DNA of 64,000 bases, from positions 29,593 through 93,592 of the forward strand of contig JAWXAZ010000121.1 of assembly GCA_034439755.1 (NCBI GenBank), given 5' to 3'. A program made the translations under genes and the position numbers. This DNA comes from B1 sp034439755. GTDB taxonomy: Bacteria > Bacteroidota > Bacteroidia > UKL13-3. The notes under the pieces are model-generated. The model saw nothing but the letters and a program-made list of their open reading frames with translations, did no database searches and had not been told where the DNA came from. Of the stretch, positions 9,495 through 19,052 are shown in pieces (positions within the stretch are counted from its first letter, which is position 1; every line of letters starts with the position of its first letter).

Positions 9495-10499
9495 TTAACT
9501 AAGCATAATTTTCTGCTTCACCACATCTATTTTGTCGCGCAATACCCTAAAAAACTGATTGCGCTGCTTCTCTCCTACACCGCTTATTAAGGTAGATTTT
9601 CGCAATAAATTATTCAGCCAAAGCTCGTTCTCATGCACAAATTCTGCACTGGTAGTGCTCATCATATTAAAGGTATTGTTACTCACATAAGCAATTTTGG
9701 TTGAACCAATATTTGCCAATATACTGTTGTTGCCAATCATTACCTCACTCTTGTATAGTTTAAAGTTTTCGCGGCCCGATTCACCCTTTTCTATTAGCTT
9801 ACTGCTCTTTGTCGCCTTCTTTAACACCAAGTTCAGCTCTTCCACAAACAAATCACAAATGCGCAAAGCGTCCTGTTTACTGTTAAAAAATCCCGATTCA
9901 AAAAAGTACTCTACCTGCTTTAAATTGCTGTTTAAAGTGTCTTCGGTCCAAATCTCCACAGAATTAATTTCATTGTAATTTTTCAACATCTCCATGGCAC
10001 TATCTAACATTTCCTGGTCTATTAACCGAGGATCAAAATTCACGTCTGCATAATCAGGCGAATTAAGTATCGATTTCAACCAATAAAACAACTTAAAGGC
10101 AATCAACTCCGAACTAAAAAAATGATGCCAAATGGGCACATCGTCTGCCCCATAAATAATTTGATTGTTTATAGAAGAGCCAATCTTTTTAACATCGCTA
10201 GAAATGAACATCAACCACAATTTAAAATTCTCTTTCTTATCGTCCAACTTCAGATAATCAAAAGTAACCTTGTTACTCATATGCTGAACTTCTGGGTCAA
10301 ATGACACCCTAAAATGCTTACAGATTAAGGTAATTTCTTCTATGTTAAATAAGGTTTCACACCTTATTCTTCTATAAGCACTGTCTGTACTTAACTTTAA
10401 CAAATCTGCCAATTCATCTACAAAAGATACATTAGCTGCCAAGGCCGATTTCACCCGCTGTAGAAACTGCTCTTGTATCAATTTTGATTTCTGTTCCAT
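9495..10499 (-). CDS. HTH-domain regulator of unknown target
   Basis: A 334-residue soluble protein. The N-terminal segment FVDELADLLKLSTDSAYRRI followed by RCETLFNIEEITLICKHFRV looks like an XRE-like helix-turn-helix with a fourth helix. The remaining 250 residues are helical with no motif I recognise. Proteins with this layout are common as orphan regulators in Bacteroidetes. The ATG giving MEQKSKLIQEQF is preferred over an upstream TTG. It stands convergent to rlmB and downstream of the PhoD-like gene on the same strand. Its ligand and targets are unknown. Confidence 0.7.
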   Translation of the reverse strand: MEQKSKLIQEQFLQRVKSALAANVSFVDELADLLKLSTDSAYRRIRCETLFNIEEITLICKHFRVSFDPEVQHMSNKVTFDYLKLDDKKENFKLWLMFISSDVKKIGSSINNQIIYGADDVPIWHHFFSSELIAFKLFYWLKSILNSPDYADVNFDPRLIDQEMLDSAMEMLKNYNEINSVEIWTEDTLNSNLKQVEYFFESGFFNSKQDALRICDLFVEELNLVLKKATKSSKLIEKGESGRENFKLYKSEVMIGNNSILANIGSTKIAYVSNNTFNMMSTTSAEFVHENELWLNNLLRKSTLISGVGEKQRNQFFRVLRDKIDVVKQKIMLS

Positions 10500-10578
10500 G
10501 ATAAACTTTCTTGAATTGCCTTGCAATATTTAAACCAATTAATTGCAAGATACGCAAATTTTTAAAATCAAAGAACGG

Positions 10579-11961
10579 CTATTTCACCGCCATTGCCTTT
10601 AACTCAGATTCCTTAATTACTTTACCCCATTTAACAATACCCTTTGAATCAAAACAAGTTAAGGTTAATTCGCGCGAGCCCCTTGCAGCGCCAGCAATGC
10701 TAATGGTGCAATAATTGTTCTCCACAACCAAGGTATTGGCCTCTCGCATTGGGTTTTTTGCCTCCAGAGAACTAGCTAAATTGCTAGCACCAGCTGTAAG
10801 CGCACTGCAGGTTAAATCGTACAAAGGATAACCCAATTTAGCCACAACACCCTCATCCTTTAACAACTCCGTGTGGTGCCTATCCCCACTTAAAAAAACC
10901 ACCCCACTAATTTTTTGGTCCACTATAAAACGAATAATCTCCGCACGCTCCTTCTTATACAAATTAAACGACTCCTTGTCTGTAACCTCATTCAAAAACT
11001 GTCCGCCCACACAAACAAATTTAAACGAAGCCCTGCTATGAACAAGTTTGTTTTTTAACCAACTCATTTGCATAGAACCCAACTGCGACTTTGCATCAAA
11101 CTGCTCCTTTATTTCAGACTCATCCCTAAACCAGCGGTCATCCAACATAATAAACTCTGCATCGCTATACCTAAAATTATGGTAAACCCCCTCGTCGTTT
11201 TCGCCAGCAGTTTTGTTTCCCCAATACGCATTAAATAAACTCCGAGCCGTTTGCTTAAACTCAAAATGCTTATTGGCATCATTGTCGCCATAATCGTGGT
11301 CGTCCCAAGTGGCATAATTATTCCGAACCGCCAACAACGGCTGCAAATTTGGTTCAGACCGAGTGTGTAAATACCGGTACGTCATAGCGCTTTTACTGCT
11401 GTAATCTACCTCACGCATATAGGTATTATCGCCCATCCAAAGCATAAAATCGGCAGGCGTATTATACATGGCCTTTAAAATTTCTGTGCTGCCGCCGTAC
11501 GGCTTGCCCGGCCTATCATAGGCACTGTCGTTAATGTATAAACAAGACCCCAACATAAAAGTAAAATTAGGCGGAGAGCTGCGCCATTCCCACAAAACCT
11601 TGGTCTTAAATTGCAACGGGTAATTAAAGCGCTGCACCACCGAATCCAATACAATTTGATATTCGTATGTGCTGCCCATTTTTAAGCCACTCAACACAAA
11701 TTTTTTTATGTTTTCCTGGCAATATTCTTGACCCCAATTCGCCAAGCGCTCGCTTTTCCAAGCCTCCTTGCTGCCCAACAACCTATACCTTACCTCGGTG
11801 CTAGCGTTGCATCTTGTCTGAACCCAAATTAAGCATTCTGTGTGTTCTGCATACCCCAACATTGGGCCCGCAACTACTTTTCCAACTTGGTTTTTTTGTG
11901 CCATTACGGTCTGAACCAAAGCCATGCTGAAAAATAAAATAAACGATAACTTTCTTTTCAT
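10579..11961 (-). CDS. PhoD-like alkaline phosphatase
   Basis: An exported metallophosphoesterase of the PhoD family, 460 residues. Signal peptide residues 1-21 end at QTVMA. Metal-site blocks appear in order: FMLGSCLY, WMGDNTYMREVDY, TWDDHDYGDNDANK and FLSGDRHHTELL. A fibronectin-like N-domain (residues about 25-125) precedes the catalytic domain, as usual for the family. It hydrolyses phosphomono- or diesters outside the cytoplasm; the exact substrate is not readable. A -7 box lies directly before the start, leaving a leader of only a few bases. Two GGTTCAGACC motif copies lie within the gene (11351, 11906). Confidence 0.9.
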   Translation of the reverse strand: MKRKLSFILFFSMALVQTVMAQKNQVGKVVAGPMLGYAEHTECLIWVQTRCNASTEVRYRLLGSKEAWKSERLANWGQEYCQENIKKFVLSGLKMGSTYEYQIVLDSVVQRFNYPLQFKTKVLWEWRSSPPNFTFMLGSCLYINDSAYDRPGKPYGGSTEILKAMYNTPADFMLWMGDNTYMREVDYSSKSAMTYRYLHTRSEPNLQPLLAVRNNYATWDDHDYGDNDANKHFEFKQTARSLFNAYWGNKTAGENDEGVYHNFRYSDAEFIMLDDRWFRDESEIKEQFDAKSQLGSMQMSWLKNKLVHSRASFKFVCVGGQFLNEVTDKESFNLYKKERAEIIRFIVDQKISGVVFLSGDRHHTELLKDEGVVAKLGYPLYDLTCSALTAGASNLASSLEAKNPMREANTLVVENNYCTISIAGAARGSRELTLTCFDSKGIVKWGKVIKESELKAMAVK

Positions 11962-11969
11962 TTGTATGT

Positions 11970-12000
11970 CAAATGTACAGTTAAAAATAGTTTAGCAAAA
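11970..12000 (-). promoter_or_regulatory. Promoter for the PhoD-like gene
   Basis: Read leftward: TTTTG (12000-11996), 18 bases, then TACATTTG (11977-11970). It ends only eight bases before the ATG at 11961, implying a nearly leaderless mRNA. Confidence 0.5.
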
Positions 12001-12009
12001 ATCTTTAAT

Positions 12010-12017
12010 TAGGTTTG
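12010..12017 (+). promoter_or_regulatory. -7 box for the 136-residue protein
   Basis: TAGGTTTG fits TAnnTTTG and lies eight bases before the ATG at 12026. The -33 element is not clear. It is divergent from the promoter at 11970-12000. Confidence 0.35.
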
Positions 12018-12025
12018 CACACAAC

Positions 12026-12436
12026 ATGAACCAAAATACAGATAAGCCAGATTCTTACCAAGCATTTATGCTCGATGATGCCACCAAGGGCAAGTGGTAC
12101 AGAATTGTATTCGATTTAAAAAAGCAATTTGGCAAGAAGCCAGATATGAACGGAATTCTCTTCCTTATTGGCATGAGAGAATTTGGCCAAATGCGAGAAT
12201 TTGCCAAAGACGAAAAAATGGACCTCATGCACATTGCCACTTGTAAACTACTAAGCTACGAAGGTTATTATAAGCTAGACTTTGTAGACGAAGACGGTTG
12301 GCCACACTACCAAATGATCAAAAACCTGCCCTACGTTGATTTGCTTAGCCAAGAAAACCGACTAAAAAAACTGGTGGTAGATTACTATATAGACAATGAA
12401 TTGTTCGAAGACGAAGTTCAAGCAGAAACCGCATAA
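12026..12436 (+). CDS. Conserved hypothetical protein
   Basis: A 136-residue soluble acidic protein with no signal peptide. Visible features are a helical, charged body (KGKWYRIVFDLKKQFGKKPD, then LFLIGMREFGQMREFAKDEK) and a C-terminal region with DEDGWPHYQ. I recognise no catalytic motif. Good codon structure, a -7 promoter box and a strong convergent gene boundary support it as real. Its last 19 bases overlap the 3' end of the convergent aminotransferase gene. Confidence 0.65.
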   Translation: MNQNTDKPDSYQAFMLDDATKGKWYRIVFDLKKQFGKKPDMNGILFLIGMREFGQMREFAKDEKMDLMHIATCKLLSYEGYYKLDFVDEDGWPHYQMIKNLPYVDLLSQENRLKKLVVDYYIDNELFEDEVQAETA

Positions 12437-13614
12437 ACCTCATCCAAAGCAGCCTTTATAATTTCACATGCTAGGTCAATTTCTTCTATGGTAATTGTAA
12501 GCGGCGGCGCCATGCGCAATCGATTAGAAGCAAACAAAAACCAATCGCTTATGAGGCCTCTGCGCAAGCAAGATTGAACCACCATCAAGGTGTTTTCAAA
12601 ACTGTCTAACTCCAACGCCAACATCAATCCTTTGCCAGAAATACTCACAATGGCATTATGCTGCAAATTAGCCCTAAACCTTGCTTCTTTTAGCACAACC
12701 TCGTCCATAAAATTCCCGTCCAAAAGCACTTTTATTCCGGCCAAAGCCGCCGCTGCCACCACCGGGTGACCACCAAAAGTGGTTATATGACCCAAAATGG
12801 GCTTGTCTGCCAATAAATCCATTTTTTCCTTTGCCGAAACTACTGCGCCAATAGGCATTCCTGCGCCCAAAGCTTTGCCCAACAACAAAATATCGGGCAC
12901 CACACCGTAATGCTCAAAGGCAAACATTTTCCCTGTTTTACCCATGCCACTTTGTATCTCATCAAAAACCAAAAGGGCACCAATTTCATCGCACTTGGCC
13001 CGCAAAGCTTTTAAAAACGCGTCATTTGCCGCAATATAACCCGCCTCTCCTTGAACCACCTCCGTGATTACACAAGCGGTACCCACTTCTATACGCGTAA
13101 CATCCTCCAAATTGTTAAACTGTATAAAAGAAACGCCCGGCAACAAAGGCCTAAAGGCCTGCTTATAATACTCATCGCTATTTAAACTTAAGGCAGCATG
13201 ACTACTCCCGTGATAGGCGTTTTTACACGCTACAAGGCCCCACTTACCCGTAACACGCTTCGCCAATTTTAGCGCCAAATCGGTAGCCTCAGCACCCGAA
13301 TTTAACAAGTAAACACTGTTGAGCGAGCTAGGCAGCAAATCACATAAGCGCTGAGCCAATTGCGCCTGGGCAGATTGCACAAACTCGCCATAAACCATCA
13401 CATGCTGATGCAAATCCATTTGGGCAATCATGGCATTTTTAACCGCTTGGTTTCCATGCCCAAGGTGGTTTACACTGATTCCAGAAATTAAATCCAGGTA
13501 TTTCTTTCCCGTAACATCAAACAAATAATTCCCCTCGGCCCTAGCAATTTCAAGCATCATCGGAAAATGGGTGGTTTGCGCTTGGTGCATTAAGAAGCTT
13601 TGTCTGTTATTCAT
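12418..13614 (-). CDS. Class III PLP aminotransferase (acetylornithine-type)
   Basis: A fold-type I aminotransferase of 398 residues, the usual size for ArgD-like enzymes. Visible are the phosphate-binding LLNSGAEATDLALKLAK (residues 103-119), the cofactor-contacting VFDEIQSGMGKTG (D218, E219) and the PLP lysine K247 in LLGKALGAGMPIGAV. Acetylornithine/ornithine transaminases share these motifs. No arginine genes are next to it, so I leave the substrate open. It overlaps the convergent small gene by 19 bases. Upstream is a long non-coding region. Confidence 0.85.
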   Translation of the reverse strand: MNNRQSFLMHQAQTTHFPMMLEIARAEGNYLFDVTGKKYLDLISGISVNHLGHGNQAVKNAMIAQMDLHQHVMVYGEFVQSAQAQLAQRLCDLLPSSLNSVYLLNSGAEATDLALKLAKRVTGKWGLVACKNAYHGSSHAALSLNSDEYYKQAFRPLLPGVSFIQFNNLEDVTRIEVGTACVITEVVQGEAGYIAANDAFLKALRAKCDEIGALLVFDEIQSGMGKTGKMFAFEHYGVVPDILLLGKALGAGMPIGAVVSAKEKMDLLADKPILGHITTFGGHPVVAAAALAGIKVLLDGNFMDEVVLKEARFRANLQHNAIVSISGKGLMLALELDSFENTLMVVQSCLRRGLISDWFLFASNRLRMAPPLTITIEEIDLACEIIKAALDEVYAVSA

Positions 13615-13668
13615 CTTTCGTTTTTTTTCGATTCAAACCAAAATGTTTTTACCGCCACAAAAGTAATA

Positions 13669-14295
13669 CCTCACCAAACCTTATCAAAACCTTAATTCTC
13701 TAAACCTCTTTGCAATAATTTTACTAAATTTCCTTAATTACAAGTCGTCAAATACCCTTATCAAAACTCAAATTCTTTTTAAACTTATACCGACTATACA
13801 AAATATATTGTCCAATTTCGACAAATATCCATTGTGCTATTATTTTGTTATATGGGCATTTACCATGGTAAATTTATCAAATAGCTTTGGGTTATTTAAT
13901 AATTGCAATTGGTATTACGGGTAATTGGTCTGCCAAAATTAAATCCAGAGCCTGAAGGCACGTAGGCATAATAGTCTTAATTCTACCCACTATATTCCAC
14001 ATAGAGCCAATTTTATAGAAATCTAAGGTAATTGGTTAGCTAAAATTAAACCAATGAAAAAGCCTAAACTGCTATTATCCAATGCCTAATTCCTATAAAA
14101 ACACCGCAGCGCATTTTTTGTAAAAATTATCCCAATTTCAAACCACCAACTAACCTCATTAAAGGCCCAATTCTCTTAAAACCTCCTTGCAATAATTTTG
14201 CTAAAAATTAACCAATGAAAAATTGCTAATCAACCTCATCAAAACCCTCATTCTTTATTGACCTTATGCGCAATAGTTTTGTAAAAATTAATTTA
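13669..14295. repeat. Degenerate repeats upstream of icd
   Basis: Three worn copies of a roughly 60-base unit lie at 13669-13731, 14152-14212 and 14231-14292, with a partial one near 14100-14135. They share ACCTCATCAAAACC-like starts and TTGCAATAATTTTGCTAAA-like ends. The ends contain TAATTTTG or TAGTTTTG, matching the -7 promoter box. No coding frame is supported between 13615 and 14355; the rest is AT-rich and holds repeat copy A. Confidence 0.5.
13785..13918. repeat. Dispersed short repeat, copy A
   Basis: About 130 bases alignable by eye to 34707-34845. Shared blocks include ATTGTGCTATTATTTTGTTA, GCATTTACC, AAATTTATCAAAT and ATAATTGCAATTGGTATTA. It begins with TATACCGA-like and ends with GGTATTA-like sequence, suggesting inverted termini of a worn non-autonomous element. 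Confidence 0.6.
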
Positions 14296-14334
14296 AAAAT
14301 ATCTCCTTCTGCTAAAACAGAATAGGCCATGTGC

Positions 14335-14342
14335 TACCTTCG
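14335..14342 (+). promoter_or_regulatory. Probable -7 box for icd
   Basis: TACCTTCG is one base off TAnnTTTG and lies 13 bases before the ATG at 14356. It overlaps the upstream in-frame ATG at 14329, which argues against that start. Confidence 0.35.
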
Positions 14343-14355
14343 CAGTTCTAAAATT

Positions 14356-15819
14356 ATGATAAATAAACAAAAAATAGCCGTTGCAAATGGCGATGGAATT
14401 GGTCCGGAAATTATGGACGCCGTATTAAAAATTTTCCAAGCTGCCAATGTACCCCTTGAGTATGAAATGATTGACATGGGTAAAGCCTATTACGAGAAAG
14501 GTTTTAGCACCGGTATGACCCCAGAGGCAAAGGAAAGTGTAGAGTCGCTCGGAATTTTATTTAAAGGTCCAATGGAAACGCCCAAAGGAAAAGGCGTAAA
14601 ATCAATTAATGTAACTGCCCGTAAAACTTGGAGCACTTACGCAAACCGCCGCCACTTTAGGTCAATTAGTGGCGTAAACACCGTGTTTTCTAAAGCAGGA
14701 ATTCCCATAGACCTCACCATCGTGAGAGAAAATATTGAAGGCACATACGGCGGCATAGAACACATGCTTACCCAAGATGTTGCCCTTTGCAGAAGGCTTA
14801 TCACCAGACCCGGCAGCATTCAGGTGCATAAATTTGCCTTCGAAATGGCCAAAAAAGAAGGCTTCAAAAAGGTTACATGCGCACACAAAGCCAATATCAT
14901 GAAGCTAACCGATGGCCTTTTTCTAGAAACCTTTTACGAGGTGGCTAAAGACTATCCAGAAATTGAAGCCAACGATATTATTGTAGACGATTTGGCCATG
15001 AAATTGGTGAGCAAACCACAACAATTTGAAGTAGTGGTTTTAACAAACCTACAAGGCGATATCATGAGCGATTTGTGCGCAGGATTAGTGGGTGGTTTAG
15101 GCTTTGCCCCATCGGCAAATATTGGCGATCAAATTTCAATTTTTGAGGCTGTTCACGGAACCGCGCCCGACATTACGGGTAAAAACCTGGCAAACCCAAC
15201 TGCGCTTTTATTGAGCAGTTTTATGATGTTGCGCCATTTAGGACTAATGGACCATGCAGATTCCATTGAAAACGCATTGCTCTTTACCTTAGAAAACGGG
15301 CAACATACTGGCGATTTTGGCGAGAAGTCGAAACCGTCATTAAGCACCACAGAATTTACCCAAGCTATCATTGAAAACCTAGGCAAAAAGCCTACGCAAC
15401 CAGTAAATCGCAACAGTGCTATTTCTGCTACCTTTCATTTGCCACAGAAACCGCAACAACAAAAAATGATGCTGGGCAATGCCCGCAAAGAGGAAAAAAT
15501 TGTGGGTGTAGACCTCTTTATTCAATCAGAAAAAACCGGGCTAGAAATTGCTCAGGCCATCCAAAAACACAACACTGCCAATTGCGAGCTACTCATGATT
15601 TCGAACAGAGGAACGCAAGTTTGGCCAACAGGCTCCGTTTTCACAGAATGCGTAGACCAATATAGGGTTCGTTTCGAAACCCAAAATAACAGCCCACTCA
15701 CCTTAAGCCAAATGCTTAGATTAAGCGAAAGTGTAGGCGGCGAATTCTTTGTATCCTCCGTGGAAATCCTTCGCCAGTTCAACGGCAAAGCGGCCTATTC
15801 ATTGGCACAAGGGCAATAA
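14356..15819 (+). CDS. icd: NADP-dependent isocitrate dehydrogenase
   Basis: TCA-cycle enzyme converting isocitrate to 2-oxoglutarate. The 487-residue protein has the beta-decarboxylating dehydrogenase fold: VANGDGIGPEIMDAVL at the start, the substrate loop NVTARKTWSTYANRRHFRSI, VRENIEGTYGG, the DLCAGLVGGLGFAPSANIG loop and EAVHGTAPDITGKN. A C-terminal extension of roughly 140 residues follows the core, as in the longer Thermus-type enzymes of near 496 residues. I start at MINKQKIAV; nine residues further upstream another ATG falls inside the promoter box. It sits alone behind a long repeat-bearing intergenic region. Confidence 0.92.
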   Translation: MINKQKIAVANGDGIGPEIMDAVLKIFQAANVPLEYEMIDMGKAYYEKGFSTGMTPEAKESVESLGILFKGPMETPKGKGVKSINVTARKTWSTYANRRHFRSISGVNTVFSKAGIPIDLTIVRENIEGTYGGIEHMLTQDVALCRRLITRPGSIQVHKFAFEMAKKEGFKKVTCAHKANIMKLTDGLFLETFYEVAKDYPEIEANDIIVDDLAMKLVSKPQQFEVVVLTNLQGDIMSDLCAGLVGGLGFAPSANIGDQISIFEAVHGTAPDITGKNLANPTALLLSSFMMLRHLGLMDHADSIENALLFTLENGQHTGDFGEKSKPSLSTTEFTQAIIENLGKKPTQPVNRNSAISATFHLPQKPQQQKMMLGNARKEEKIVGVDLFIQSEKTGLEIAQAIQKHNTANCELLMISNRGTQVWPTGSVFTECVDQYRVRFETQNNSPLTLSQMLRLSESVGGEFFVSSVEILRQFNGKAAYSLAQGQ

Positions 15820-15822
15820 AAA

Positions 15823-17238
15823 TTATTCAATATAACCAATTTCCACTCCGTCTAAATTTTCGATGGAGCGGAAATTACTTTGTAATTTTCCAAAATCTGC
15901 CTCCATTACGGCATCTCTGCTGCTGTCTTTAAACCAAATCAAGACCTTGCCTTTTAGCACGCCCCGCTTTTCATAATCGCGTTTGGCCTCGCCCAAAAAC
16001 GGACTATATTGGCATTTTTTGCCCGTTAACCACCAAACCATATCAGGGAAATTTGACACCAAATCGCCCTCCTGCAAGCGCTGCAAGTGGCCCATGCCTT
16101 TGTAAGCCTGCCATTTTGGGGCGTTAAATCCGCCCGCGCCCGCTATGCGGCAGTGGTATTGTTGTTTCCAAACGCCTACGGTCTGAACCAAAATCATGGC
16201 AACAAGCACCCATTTTCCTTGAGTACCCATGCGTGTCCAATGAAGTAAAAAGAGGGCGGGCAAAAGCATCAAAGGCATCCATAAAATAGACAAATAACGT
16301 GGCAATTGTGCCATTGACAAGTGTTCTTCCAAAAGTAATAACAAGAGAAAACCCAAACCCATAAGTAAAACCAGCAGGTTTACCTTGCGCATTTTCCCAT
16401 GAAGTATTTTTAGGTTCCAAAAACCAAAGGCCATGCAAACAAGAAACATCAAAATAGCCGCAAATAATTTATTACCCGAGAGTATGCCCTGCAAGATTGC
16501 TTTCGTGTTTTCGCCAAAGGCCAATAAATTGAGTTTAGAGGCCACTTGATGTTCGCCTAAAGCGTTTGTGCCAAGCAGCGCATTTCGACAAAACCAAAGG
16601 CCTGCTAGCATCATTGCTGGAAGCAAATGCCAAACAAGGTCCCAAGCGCGTCTTTTCTCCAAAAACCAAAACAAGGCAATTCCGGGTAACAAAAACCAAC
16701 CTACATACCGCTGCAAAACCAATAAAGAGAAAAAGACAGCCCCAAACCACAAATCTTTTGGTTTAGCCCGAACCAAAAAAAACAAATATGCCAGGAGAAA
16801 AGTAACAGCGCCAGCTTCGGAAAGGGCAAACAAATAAACGTGTGCAAAGTTAAAGTAACTTCCCGCGCCAAATCCAAAAACCAATAGAAGATGCCACCCA
16901 CTAAACCACAAACGCAATATTTTGACATAGAAAAAAAGACTAAGGTTAAAGAAGGCAAATTGCAAAACCAGCGCAAAACTGAGGGGGTTTAGGCCTAAAA
17001 AGTAAGCCGTACTTAATAAAATAGGGTAAAGAGGTGGGGCATTGAGGTAGGCAAAATTGTCGAATTGAAGAAACCCCTTGCCCTCACTTAAACTTTGGGC
17101 TACAGAAAAATAATTTGCCGAGTCTACGCTTAAACCTATTCCGTACCCCGAAAAGCCTATCCACAAAAGGAAATTCAAGAGTGCGACAATTGCCAGTAGC
17201 AGCAAATTCTCTTGGTTAATTAGCGTCTTCTTCTCCAT
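15823..17238 (-). CDS. Multi-pass membrane protein, GT-C/GT39-like
   Basis: A very hydrophobic protein of about 471 residues with roughly ten membrane spans. After the first helix comes GYGIGLSVDSANYFSVAQSL, then NAPPLYPILLS. An acidic residue in the first loop and a P-x-YP motif are typical of lipid-linked-sugar glycosyltransferases of the ArnT/PMT group. A short soluble tail (about residues 390-471) follows. The specific sugar and acceptor cannot be read. The start used (MEKKTLINQEN) overlaps the upstream hydrolase gene by 19 bases, so the two are probably translated together. It carries one GGTTCAGACC motif (16178). Confidence 0.65.
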   Translation of the reverse strand: MEKKTLINQENLLLLAIVALLNFLLWIGFSGYGIGLSVDSANYFSVAQSLSEGKGFLQFDNFAYLNAPPLYPILLSTAYFLGLNPLSFALVLQFAFFNLSLFFYVKILRLWFSGWHLLLVFGFGAGSYFNFAHVYLFALSEAGAVTFLLAYLFFLVRAKPKDLWFGAVFFSLLVLQRYVGWFLLPGIALFWFLEKRRAWDLVWHLLPAMMLAGLWFCRNALLGTNALGEHQVASKLNLLAFGENTKAILQGILSGNKLFAAILMFLVCMAFGFWNLKILHGKMRKVNLLVLLMGLGFLLLLLLEEHLSMAQLPRYLSILWMPLMLLPALFLLHWTRMGTQGKWVLVAMILVQTVGVWKQQYHCRIAGAGGFNAPKWQAYKGMGHLQRLQEGDLVSNFPDMVWWLTGKKCQYSPFLGEAKRDYEKRGVLKGKVLIWFKDSSRDAVMEADFGKLQSNFRSIENLDGVEIGYIE

Positions 17239-17744
17239 AATTGGCCCCATATTATCATCATTGCACAAGGAATACCAATCCAAATAAGTTCAGATTTTAT
17301 GACCGCCAGGCCTTTGCCTTTAAAGAAACTTACCGCGCTCATGGGCGAAACCTTGATGGGTCGAAATGGGAAAAAATAACGGGAATTCTCGAAAGGAGAA
17401 AAAAACGCAACGCCCAAACCGCCTGTTGTCATTGCGTCTAGCATAGAATGCGACAAGCACGACATAAAGAGAAATAAAAAGCTTTGCAGGCGTGTATTGG
17501 GTTCAAACCGAAATAAAAGCGCAACAATTAGGCTAATTATAAAAGCAAAGAAAATGGAATGCGAAAAACCACGGTGTCCCCAGAAGGAATTGTAGGGAAT
17601 GCCGGCGTAAAAACCAATGGCGTCGAAATCTGGGAGAACAGACAAAAAGACGCCCATGCCTAAAAGGAAGGTATTGGGTTTGCTTATAAATCCTAATTGG
17701 CTGAAGCCAAAAGCTGCGGCTGCATGTCCAAATGCAGAGGCCAT
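17220..17744 (-). CDS. YdjM-family membrane metal-dependent hydrolase
   Basis: A 174-residue inner-membrane protein of the LexA-regulated YdjM/DUF457 family. It has HAAAAFGF near the start, LPDFDAIGFYAGI and the strongly conserved WGHRGFSHSIFFAF block, then CLSHSMLDAMTTGG. The His/Asp residues would bind metal. The biochemical role of the family is not established. Its ATG overlaps the purQ stop by one base, so it is in the purQ transcript, followed by the GT-C-like gene. Confidence 0.85.
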   Translation of the reverse strand: MASAFGHAAAAFGFSQLGFISKPNTFLLGMGVFLSVLPDFDAIGFYAGIPYNSFWGHRGFSHSIFFAFIISLIVALLFRFEPNTRLQSFLFLFMSCLSHSMLDAMTTGGLGVAFFSPFENSRYFFPFRPIKVSPMSAVSFFKGKGLAVIKSELIWIGIPCAMMIIWGQLWRRRR

Positions 17745-18439
17745 TATACTGCCAAACTAGCTTTCATTAAACTATCGAACAAGCCTCTGCCATCTGTATT
17801 GTAAAGATTGGCATCTATAACGCGTTCTGGGTGTGGCATCATGCCAAAAACATTTCTGCCTTTATTGCAAATTCCAGCTATATTTTCTAGCGAACCATTT
17901 GGATTGGCAAGCTCATTATACTGGGCATTTTCATCGCAATAGCTAAACAGAATCTGGTCGTTTGCCTTTAAATCTGTTAGGGTTTGCGTATCGCAATAAA
18001 AACGGCCTTCGCCATGTGCTACCGGAATTTTATAGGCCTTTGTTAGGCTCAACTCACTTGTGATATGAGAATTATTGGTTTCGGGTTTGATAAAAACGTT
18101 TTTGCAATTAAACTTTTGGTTCTCGTTGTGCAACAATGCGCCTGGCAACAAATGGCTTTCACAAAGAATTTGAAATCCATTACAAACACCCCAAACCAAT
18201 CCGCCTTTACTTGCAAACTCAATTACATTTTGCATGATGGGCGAAAAACGGGCAATGGCACCACTTCTTAAGTAATCGCCGTAACTAAAGCCCCCGGGCA
18301 AGAAAACCAAGTCTACGCCTTGTAAATCGTGGTCTTTGTGCCACAGTGCTACTGTTTCGCAACCAAATTGATTTTGAAATGCATAAATGGCATCTTGATC
18401 GCAATTTGAACCTGGGAAAATAACTACGCCTACTTTCAT
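17744..18439 (-). CDS. purQ: Phosphoribosylformylglycinamidine synthase, glutaminase subunit
   Basis: Supplies ammonia from glutamine to PurL in step four of purine synthesis. The 231-residue class I glutamine amidotransferase shows VVIFPGSNCDQD at the start, FLPGGFSYGDYLRSGAIARF, nucleophile C86 in GVCNGFQIL and the H203/E205 pair in MMPHPERV. Length and motifs fit the stand-alone small subunit that works with PurL and PurS; neither of those is in the window. The neighbouring YdjM-like gene starts on the last base of this stop codon. A TAAATTTG box lies upstream at 18462-18469 on this strand. Confidence 0.95.
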   Translation of the reverse strand: MKVGVVIFPGSNCDQDAIYAFQNQFGCETVALWHKDHDLQGVDLVFLPGGFSYGDYLRSGAIARFSPIMQNVIEFASKGGLVWGVCNGFQILCESHLLPGALLHNENQKFNCKNVFIKPETNNSHITSELSLTKAYKIPVAHGEGRFYCDTQTLTDLKANDQILFSYCDENAQYNELANPNGSLENIAGICNKGRNVFGMMPHPERVIDANLYNTDGRGLFDSLMKASLAV

Positions 18440-18489
18440 GTGCTGGTGATTTTATCTTGCACAAATTTAAGGCGAATAAATCAAATCGC

Positions 18490-18993
18490 CTATTTGATAT
18501 ACAAGAAAAATGCAATCGGCAGCATTCCTGGGGCTAAAGTATGCTTTGAGCCTGGTGCTTGTTGCACGGCAACGGGCAAGGTTACGTTCAGAGAAACCTC
18601 AGAAAAGGTGATTTTACTTTGCGAAGGCAACAGGGTGATATATTGCTTACATCCACTGCTAAAATTAGGCGATGGGGTGGCAAATATTTTATTTTGAATG
18701 GCAGGATCACTTGGTTCAACCATAAGGGTAAATGAATTTAACAGGTTTTTCTTGCTGCGGTCGTTCTTATCGTAAATAATTAACCGGGGATTGCCCAAAT
18801 TGAAGAAAGATTTATCAATGGTACCCACTTTCATTAAATCAATGGTTTCGAAGCCGTTCTCCAAAAAATAGCTGAATTTCTGCGCTATTTCTATGTTTCT
18901 TGGATTTGGAGTTGGTTGCTGAGCCAATACCTGGTTGGTATAAAAAGCGGCAAACAGCAACACGATGTTTAAAAGGATTTTCTTCATGTTCAT
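18490..18993 (-). CDS. Secreted hypothetical protein
   Basis: A 167-residue protein with a clear signal peptide (MKKILLNIVLLFAAFY, cleavage after VLAQ). The mature part has no motif I recognise. It contains GNPRLIIYDKNDRSKKNLLN and two cysteines in the second half. Two ATGs lie six bases apart (18993 and 18987), either of which would serve. It lies upstream of purQ on the same strand, with about 50 bases between, but probably has its own role in the periplasm or at the surface. Confidence 0.65.
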   Translation of the reverse strand: MNMKKILLNIVLLFAAFYTNQVLAQQPTPNPRNIEIAQKFSYFLENGFETIDLMKVGTIDKSFFNLGNPRLIIYDKNDRSKKNLLNSFTLMVEPSDPAIQNKIFATPSPNFSSGCKQYITLLPSQSKITFSEVSLNVTLPVAVQQAPGSKHTLAPGMLPIAFFLYIK

Positions 18994-19052
18994 GGTACCT
19001 GCAAAATAAGTGCCTTTCTTTCTAAAAATTATCTTTAATCTTTTTGCAACAT

